From Myxocyprinus asiaticus (lineage: Eukaryota; Chordata; Actinopteri; Cypriniformes; Catostomidae), in the NCBI RefSeq assembly GCF_019703515.2, contig NC_059368.1, forward strand, positions 32,685,391-32,749,390: 64,000 nucleotides of DNA, written 5' to 3'. Shown here one piece after another: positions 56,801 through 64,000 of this stretch. Below the pieces are notes generated by a model. That model saw nothing but the letters and a program-made list of their open reading frames with translations. It was not told where the DNA came from and made no database searches. Within the stretch, counting starts at the first letter, position 1. Each line of letters begins with the position of its first letter. The translations under genes and the position numbers were made by a program.

Positions 56801-57121
56801 TAAAGAAACAACACAGGATACAAAAATATCTTTTGGGGTTTTATTCTGATGGCTGTTTATAAAAAAGAAAAAAAAAACAGCAGTCGATGGGGCTGTATAT
56901 ATATATAAAAAAAATAATAATAAAGAAAATACAAAAAAAATGAAATACGGTGCAATGAAATACAAAAATGATGTGTGAAAAATAAATACGGTTATAAAAT
57001 ATGGTACAACGAAATACGGTAGAGGCTAATGTCAAAAGAAAATACAAACAGGGCATTAGCCTACCCATATGCTTCAGCATACATCACGTTAATACATACT
57101 TTTTCATTCACAGCACCCTAT
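56801..57121. other. AT-rich DNA with low-complexity tracts
   Basis: Contains A-rich runs and several 'gaaatacggt' / 'aaatacggt' words spaced through 56940-57020. No gene. Confidence 0.4.
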
Positions 57122-57271
57122 GCACTTAAATACTTGCTCAAACCACTCAAAGCATTTTATGCATTTAACACATGCTTAAATCGCTCAAATCATTTTATGC
57201 ATTTAACACATGCTTAAATCACTCAAAGCATTTTATACATTTAACACATGCTTAAATCACTCAAAACATTT
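57122..57271 (+). repeat. 38-bp tandem repeat, about four units
   Basis: The unit contains 'atttaacacatgcttaaatc' then 'actcaaagcattttatgc'. Three units match closely (from about 57160) and the first is diverged. The period is 38 bp with no spacer between units. Confidence 0.85.
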
Positions 57272-59234
57272 TTCAACCAGGCTTTAAGGACATGTATAAC
57301 AGTTTAAACAATAAAATTCTCATTACACATGTTTTCAAATATAATACGTATTACACTTATTCACTAAACTGGAAAACACTCTGGGCTATAAATCATCAAA
57401 TAAGATATGATTAATTCAAAATTTGCATACCCAGTCCCTACATGTGCAGCAAACATGGTCAAACTCCACACATGCAATCCATATGCATTCTTCAAAATGA
57501 TCCAAAACAAACACTCAATTTCAACATATGACTCTTGTGAACACATATTTAATGCAACTGAACAACAATTTGTGTAGAATTTTATATTTACACAAAGAAT
57601 TCTCAACTGATGAACAAACGTCTCTAAAACGTCTCTAACACGAGAGAGTGCCGGAAAGCAAGTGTTGCAAAACTCCGGTGACGCAAATCTCTGGTTCTTA
57701 CAGGGGCTACGTCCAATTTATGACTAGTTAAATTACATGAAATTTCTCCACTTGGCTACACATTTATGTTCCCATTTTGTCCCCACAATGTAAGCAAAAC
57801 TTACTATGTTACAGACAAATAAATACAAAAGTAAAACATAAGTAAATTAATTGCTCAGTAGATAAATAATACTTGAATAACAAAAGGTTCAAATTGACAT
57901 GCAATGTTTCGAATACGAAATCATTTTTAAATGTTCTCTGCTGATTGAACTCAGTGAAATTTATTGAAATGTGAGAGGTGAGAGTACTACACTCCATTGG
58001 AATCTGACAGAAGTATTAAATTATATTTAAAAATTTAAATGTGATCTTTTATTTAAACATTTATTCACAAGTCTCTGAAGATGCAAGGATAATAAGAAAA
58101 ATAGATCATGTGGTCCTGCATATTATTAAACCACTGGTGAATGTCACACAAAGGCAACAGAATGTGAAATCAAATAGAAATATCTGTTAACAGCTGCAAC
58201 CAAATCCTTTAGACAATGAGCGTGTTTTCATGCATGATCTTACACCGATTATGCTAACTAAGCCAAAAACATGTGCGGTCATGTAAATGCTTGAAACAGA
58301 TTTCCTTTATCGTTATTAGGTCATAAACTACTTAAGAATAAACGTGCTCAACACATTACCCCCATTACACATTGTATGTAAACCATTACTGCCATTCTTA
58401 CTGGCTTATCCAGTGTATGCAAGTGCAGAAAATAACCTGATGATTTCAGATCTCTTGTAAACTCGGTTTCTTGCATTGTGGGATTTTTTGAATAAACTGA
58501 TTGTGGGTTGTTACCAGTATATTGGTGTGCATGTAAACACCCTCTGTGAGGATCTCGAGAACCAGATCAGCTCGATTTATGAATGAATCATTCAGATCAT
58601 TTTGTGAACTAGATCAACCGATTCATTGAGAATGTCAGACTCAAAAGAGCCAGGGCGGATGCCAAGATTTTCAGTGAATAATAATATATATCGCTCACTG
58701 TCCCATAAAAAGGTATTGTATAATTTCAGTATATAGTGCAATATAATGCGTCAGAGTTTGATAGAATTAGTTGTGTTTAAAATATTTTATACACATTTTC
58801 GTGTTCAATAGCTAAGTATATTTATTTACATGATGATATAATTATGATGACTCTCATGCTGTTAGCACATCAGCATTTCACTGTAAACACTAGAAATGGT
58901 CTTCCCCCTTCCTGAAACAGAAATTATAATTAGTTTAAAAATATCCCATCCTGGCAATAAACAAACAAACAAACAAACAAATAAATAAATGCATACACAA
59001 AACAAAATTCTGACTGTTTATCTTGTCCATGCTTTGGACTTGCTTCAGGTCAGCTTGCATTTTAAAGAGAATCTCTGTCAAATAAAATAATCCACAATTC
59101 ACAAAAAATGCTGTGGCATCACCTCAGTAGTTTGAAAAGTTATGGGTCAAAAGCCAGCTTGTTGTTCTGGCGGCCTTTGATATGTATTGTTACTCAATTT
59201 AAGTGGGCATACACAAAATCCTTATTTTTTTTGT
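57272..59234. other. AT-rich unassigned DNA
   Basis: Short open frames without domains. A small (CAAA)n tract lies at about 58962-58981. I see no paired repeat ends, RNA gene or exon. Confidence 0.4.
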
Positions 59235-59410
59235 CATTCTGGAGCTTCACAGCCCTTGTTCACTTTCATTATATGGAAAAGAGTGACCAGGATATTCTTA
59301 AGAAATTCACCTTTTGTGTTTTACAGAAGGAAGAAAGTCATATTGGTTTGGAACCACATGAGGGTGAATAAATGATTACAGAAATTTAATTTGGGGGTAA
59401 AATGTTCCTT
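59235..59410. repeat. Right half of a family A-like MITE
   Basis: 'ctggagcttcacagccctt', 'tttgtgttttacagaagga', 'acatgagggtgaataaatg' and 'gggggtaaaatgttccttaa' follow the order of the family's right end, drifted. Confidence 0.5.
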
Positions 59411-60194
59411 AAAGGTTGTTTACACCCATCAGGAACTTCTTAGAAAAGGCGGAACATTCAGTTTACATTTCCCTTCTGGTTTGGAACACGCTTTGCATTT
59501 GCCCTTGTAAACTTGTGACGTTTGACTAAAACTGGAACAGACTCAAATGGTCTTACTGACATGACAGTATTAGCAGAATGAATATTGAAAAGTAAACAAA
59601 TGTGTGACCAACTGATGAAAAAATTCATTGGACACCAAGGACAATAACGCATTATAAATGAGATAGAAATAAATAACGGGTGACATTTTCAGGGCAGCAA
59701 CAAATTTGCAAAACATCCTGAATTTGACAAAATTGTCACTTAATGTGCTTAGTAAGGGTTTGATCTCATGAAAAACAAGTAAGGTAAGAGCAAAGTTATA
59801 GTCAGTCAGTAATAGTTGCTCAAAGTCAAACCACATAAGGTCACATAAAAGTTCTCATGTGTCTTAACACAAATTAAACACTACCAGTCTGGGTCAAGTA
59901 GAGTGCACAAGACACTGTCTGATAAATGCCCCTTTTCCTGGAGCATTTGAACACATGGCAGAAATTAAAGAATAACGAATATATTGTTAGATGAAAATAG
60001 ATTAAGTATGTAAGGAATGTAAGGATGCTGTGTTAGATAATATTTCCTGTTAAGGACAATTTCCTGATTTAGCCAACTCGCATTTTTTATTTATTTATTT
60101 ATTTATTTATTTTTGGCATTTTCTTATTTTCAAAAAAAAAAAAAAAAAAAATAAAAAAATATCTAAACGTGATACTTTTATCCTGCCACGGAAG
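59411..60194. other. AT-rich DNA with simple repeats
   Basis: A (TTTA)n tract lies at about 60085-60113 and a poly(A) run near 60130-60150. No gene recognised. Confidence 0.45.
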
Positions 60195-60342
60195 AAAAAA
60201 TAAATGAGGTAATTCTGACTTAATATTTCACAATTGTGACTTTATTCCTCGCACTTGCAATTGCGAGACAAGGTAATAAATGCAAGATATAAAGTCGCAA
60301 TTGCGAGATATGAAGTCACGATTGTGAGATACCGTATACAGT

Positions 60343-60467
60343 TAGGGGAGCGCGTGGCACAAACTAACGCTGGGCAAGAAAAGTTTCCACACACGCTGGT
60401 AAAACGAAACTTCATTTGTTTACTTGTTGCCATATCAACACTGTGTAGATTAAAAAAAATTGCGGAA

Positions 60468-60498
<31 letters not shown>

Positions 60499-61308
60499 GA
60501 TATCGCCAAAAGTTCATTTTAAAGTAGCAAAAATAAAATTAACATGAAAGTACATTTTCATCTCTGTTTTTACTGTTTATTTCAAATGAGGCACACTCGG
60601 TATAATTTTAATCTCCAATCTTTTAGCTAGCATCTTACATAGTCTTTTAATTCTCAGACAGCCAGCAGAAGTGCAGCCATGTTTAAATCCCAGTTGCGCC
60701 GACAGGGCACGTTGTAACACTGCATAACAATGTGCCCCAATTACAAAAAACTATATGCAATTCCATGCAGTCAGATATTTTACATAATTCCCCTTAATGT
60801 GTGTGTGCGTGTGCGCGTGTGCGCGTGTCTGTACGTGTGCGCGTGTGCGCGTGTTTGTACGTGTGCGTGCGCGTGTGTGTGTTTTGTCATCAATCCATGC
60901 ATTATTTCGGTCAGTGTTGTGGCTTGTGTATTTATTGTCAAGTGTCAAAATTATTGCTATATTATATACGACAAAGTTAATAAATGGCTTTTATTGACAT
61001 GAAAATTTAGTTTATCTATAGGCTTTTTAATTAGATCAGATACAGTTGTCAGAGGGGGAATTTAAGCTGTTATATGGTCTTGTTACAATGTACCCCGCCT
61101 ATGGGGGCACACGCTGTAACATTTCACTTTCTTTTTTCGAGGTAGATAGCGAAACAAAGTATATGCTGTATTCATGAAACAAGACCATATATGTGTAATA
61201 GACACGTGTGAAACTGATGTGAAAATAGAAAAATTAATCGAACCCCAAGTACATTTACACAAACTTAAGTAAACTAAAAAGTGTTAGTTTGTGCCCCGCT
61301 CTCTCCTA
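60343..61308. mobile_element. TIR element inserted in a minisatellite
   Basis: The left 'taggggagcgcgtggcacaa' and right 'ttgtgccccgctctctccta' are inverse copies. Inner words 'gggcacgttgtaacactgca' and 'tacaatgtaccccgcctatg' are also related. TATA-containing sequence lies on both sides, but I cannot fix the duplication. The interior is non-coding, with a GTGCGC-rich tract at about 60799-60882. The superfamily is unknown to me. Confidence 0.6.
60799..60882 (+). repeat. (GT)n/(GC)n-rich simple repeat
   Basis: Alternating GTGTGC/GCGTGT sequence interrupted by 'ctgtacg' and 'tttgtacg'. It is purine-pyrimidine alternating and thus capable in principle of Z-DNA. Confidence 0.85.
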
Positions 61309-61620
61309 TATATGCGAAAAATATAGTCGCAATTCTGAGATATAAAGTTGTAATTAGTCACAACTGCGACAAATAAAGTCACAATAGCAAGACATAAGGT
61401 CATAATTGCGACATATAAATTCGGAAGTGCAAGATAAAAAGTTGCAGTTTCGAGATAGTAATAAGTGTGAGATGTAGTCGCAATTGTGAAAAATAAAAAC
61501 TTAATTGCAAATATGAAGTCGTAATTCCGAGATATAAAGTCAGTATCTCTCATTCGCAAATCGTCACCTCGGAATGATCATTTTATATCTCAGAATTGCG
61601 AGAAATAATGTCATAATTGT

Positions 61621-61815
61621 CCAGCTAACATATAAACATCCTTGAAACAACACATATTCACACTAAATTATGTTAGAAAGTCTTGTTTTCAGAGAAATAA
61701 AAAAAAAAAAATGTTAATGAGGTTTATACTGAAAACAAGAGGGGAAAAAAACATATGTCTGCAAATAAAAGTTTTCCCCTTTGAATTAAGTTTATTTATC
61801 ATATTAAATTGGCAA

Positions 61816-61849
<34 letters not shown>

Positions 61850-62002
61850 TTCAAATTTAATTTAGCATCTCAAGTAAATGTATGTTGTTTTATGGATGTC
61901 TAGATATGTTTGGAAAATAAGAAAAATAATATGAAAAAGATTTGTTTGTAGAATTAAGTACATTTAGAGGAAGAGTTAAGATCAGCAGATCAAAAGTAAT
62001 TA
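61621..62002. other. AT-rich DNA
   Basis: Contains a (TTA)n tract at about 61818-61849. No gene. Confidence 0.45.
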
Positions 62003-62122
62003 CTGTAGATCAACTGGTAGAGCACAACACTAGTAATGCCAAGATATATGGATTTTGGCTGTATACCTTGAGTGCACTTGTAAACGCTTTATATAAAAGT
62101 GTCTGCCAAATGCATACATGTA
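62003..62122 (+). mobile_element. Decayed tRNA-derived SINE (HE1/DANA-like)
   Basis: 'gtagatcaactggtagagca' is a drifted tRNA-like A-box head, and 'aacgctttatataaaagtg' with 'ctgccaaatgcatacatgta' is the conserved tail of cyprinid SINEs as I know it. The B box is lost. It differs from the three 430-bp SINEs above. Confidence 0.68.
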
Positions 62123-63082
62123 AATCAGATTTCCAAGTGCAAATGGGCATTTCAGAAGCTCCACAAACTGTTGGCTGAGTCCGTTGACGATTTTAATATC
62201 ATTTTCATATCATTTTTTTAGACAGCATAACATCGACACATACATCCATGCCTGTTCTGAGTCCGGTGGATATCAAGTACTGAGGCAGGTGTTACTTTAC
62301 ATACCTCAGTCAACTCAATAAGAAAACGCCTGCATCATTTGTGTTGGAAGCTTGACTCAGAACACAAACCACTAATGCCATATGGTGAATGCCATAATTT
62401 AAACCATATTGGTTTGGAACGTTGCCTAATAAGATATTATTGGATTATTATAAAGTTCATTAATACATTTATTTTTTCACCACATCAGTAGGCTGTTACA
62501 TGAGTTCAGAGCAACTCAAAGGCAGGTTTCAGCCACAGTCTCATAAAGGTGTTCTTTGTTTTTAGCTCAAGCGCATTAGCTCTGGCCCCTGTGAAGAAGT
62601 GTCAGGTTCTTCAGACTTATAAACAATTCATCATGAGTACCACAATCAGTCACCTGCTATAAAGACCCTTAAAGCACAACCAACAAATGATTAAAAAAAA
62701 TATCTCCACAATCCACAGGTAGCAAATGAAAACAATGTGAAATATATACAGTATATTTAGTGTATGTATATACAGTATGTGTGTATGTGTGTATATGTAT
62801 GTATGTATATATACAGTATATATACAGTATACAGGTATATACTGCATATTACAGATGAAAAAGATCTAGATTTGACAAATTATATGATTTTCCTTTAAGT
62901 GTGGATGCCACAAAACTGATTAAAGACACTGGAAAACAGCAGCTGTGATGCAGCAGCAGGGTGTTCCACATACAGGGACCTTCTGAACACTTTTTTTCAG
63001 TGAACAGCAATAAAGAAAAGATGGAACTGTAAGTTTCTACTGCCTCTACATGGTCAAACAGAGGTACTGCATTTTAAATGGA
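62123..63082. other. AT-rich unassigned DNA
   Basis: Alternating TA/GT words ('gtatgtatatatacagtata') at 62740-62840 could form hairpins. No gene or paired repeat ends. Confidence 0.4.
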
Positions 63083-63482
63083 CATCTCACCCAGACATTA
63101 CTCGCCCACTTCATGTTGTTCTAAGCTATGACTTTCTTTCTCCTGTGGAACACCAAAGGAGAAGTTTAAAGTTTCTTACTTCCATACAATGAAAGTGGAT
63201 GTGTGACAGGGGCTGCCAAGCACCAAAAGGGCAAGAAACACCAATAAAGCATCAAAATGGTCTAAAAGACTTGTGCACTACATTCTAACTCATATAATAA
63301 ACCCAAGACATATGATAGGTTTGTGTGAGGAGAGACTGAAATCTAAGTCGTTGTTCACTGAAAATCAACCAATGAAATTTGTGGTCGCCTTCACTTTCAA
63401 ATGAATTGAAAAAGAGCAGCTTGGACATTCTGCTGTAAATAAACACCTTTTGTTTTCCGCTGAAGAATATAAAGTAACAGTT
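63083..63482. repeat. Diverged family A-like MITE copy
   Basis: The left phrases 'gacatctcacccagacatta' and 'tgactttctttctcctgtgg' and the right half with 'gcttggacattctgctgtaa' and 'ttttgttttccgctgaagaa' follow the family order. Strongly drifted. Confidence 0.45.
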
Positions 63483-63483
63483 C

Positions 63484-64000
63484 ACCTAAAAATTTAAATT
63501 CTGTCCTCATTTACTCACCCTCATGTCATTCCAAACCGGTATGACTTTCTTTCTTTTGCGAAACACAAAAGGAAATAATCTAATGAATATCTGTTGGCTG
63601 AATTCAATACAATATCAGTTTAATTCCAAGTCTTCTGAAGACATATGATCACTTTGTAAGAACCTCATAGGTCTTGTGCTTCTCATGACCAAATGTTATG
63701 ACACAAGAACAAATGAGGTTTATTGTTATTGACATGTCGCCATATTGGATTTCAGCACTATTTACAGAGCTGTTTTGCTAGTGAATAACTACTTAAATTA
63801 CGGTCTGTTGATCATACAACATGACTGTATGCATTGGGATGACACCCAAAAGTGAAAATTCTCCCACATGCCAACAAAGTTACTCACCCACATTCCCAGA
63901 TGCGTTTAACTATTTCTTCTCAGCTCTGTTGCTCCATACAATGTAAGTGAATTGTGACCAAAACTTTGAAGCTTCAAACAGCAATAAAGGAAGCATAAAA
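63484..64000. repeat. Left halves of two family A-like MITE copies
   Basis: One starts at 63484 ('acctaaaaatttaaattctg', 'catgtcattccaaaccgg') and another at 63842 ('acccaaaagtgaaaattctc', 'ccatacaatgtaagtgaatt'). The right halves would lie beyond the window or are lost. Confidence 0.5.

Larger units (their letters stand above)
60195..61620. repeat. AT-rich minisatellite, split by a TIR element
   Basis: Units of roughly 20 bp with the pattern 'ataaagtcgcaattgcgag' occur at 60235-60330 and again at 61315-61615, drifted and in both phases. The gap between is the element at 60343-61308. Short open frames across the array are repeat artefacts. Confidence 0.7.

Noticed and set aside
57122..57271. 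CRISPR-like array
   Set aside because: The units are contiguous 38-bp tandem copies without unique spacers, in an animal genome.
60730..61002. Cys/Val/Arg-rich open frames
   Set aside because: They derive from the GTGCGC simple repeat inside a TIR element.

Overview
The window looks like a piece of a teleost genome, most likely a cypriniform (carp/minnow-type) fish. The evidence is one vertebrate-type calmodulin gene with classic intron positions, set among fish-type transposons: Tc1-like, hAT, Harbinger-like and TTAA-flanked elements, tRNA-derived SINEs, and L1, L2 and Rex/CR1-like LINEs. No prokaryotic, plasmid or phage feature is visible. Non-coding DNA is AT-rich and full of simple repeats.

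Host gene. The only host protein-coding gene I can support is a calmodulin gene on the + strand. Its five downstream coding exons lie at 10322-10352, 10434-10577, 19823-19929, 20051-20186 and 21553-21581. They encode the whole protein except the initiator Met, which vertebrate CALM genes carry on a separate first exon; I find no convincing copy of that exon here, so it is probably upstream of base 1. The 3' UTR runs to about 22500 with two AATAAA signals. Calmodulin is the Ca2+ sensor with four EF-hands, and all four are intact. Because calmodulin paralogues encode the same protein, I cannot say which calm gene this is.

Layout. 1-10321: presumed intron 1, with two hAT elements (one carrying a BED zinc-finger exon), a Tc1-like element whose catalytic core is deleted, and older fragments. 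10322-22500: calmodulin exons. The 9.2-kb intron 3 holds two tRNA-type SINEs, two TIR elements, and a Tc1-like element with an almost intact transposase nested in another TIR element. 22560-31850: nested TTAA-flanked and Harbinger-like elements, a dead L2-like LINE and plain AT-rich DNA. 31850-35580: a SINE with perfect target duplication, a TIR element, a V-SINE-like repeat and an LTR-like block. 35650-38860: a LINE in minus orientation interrupted by a Tc1-like element. 40130-48380: TIR elements, two more Tc1-like elements and an expanded microsatellite. 49986-55902: an essentially full-length L1 in minus orientation with a 16-bp target duplication and broken ORFs. 56000-64000: MITE copies, a 38-bp tandem repeat, a minisatellite split by a TIR element, and a decayed SINE.

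The elements do not form a pathway. The main story is layered insertion around a strongly conserved gene. Several layers can be ordered from uninterrupted flanks and target-site duplications. I found no convincing undescribed biological system. The items most worth following are the near-intact DD34E transposase in the calmodulin intron, the recent-looking L1, the exon-like ORF in a TTAA element, the BED-finger hAT remnant, and the TIR element inside a minisatellite.
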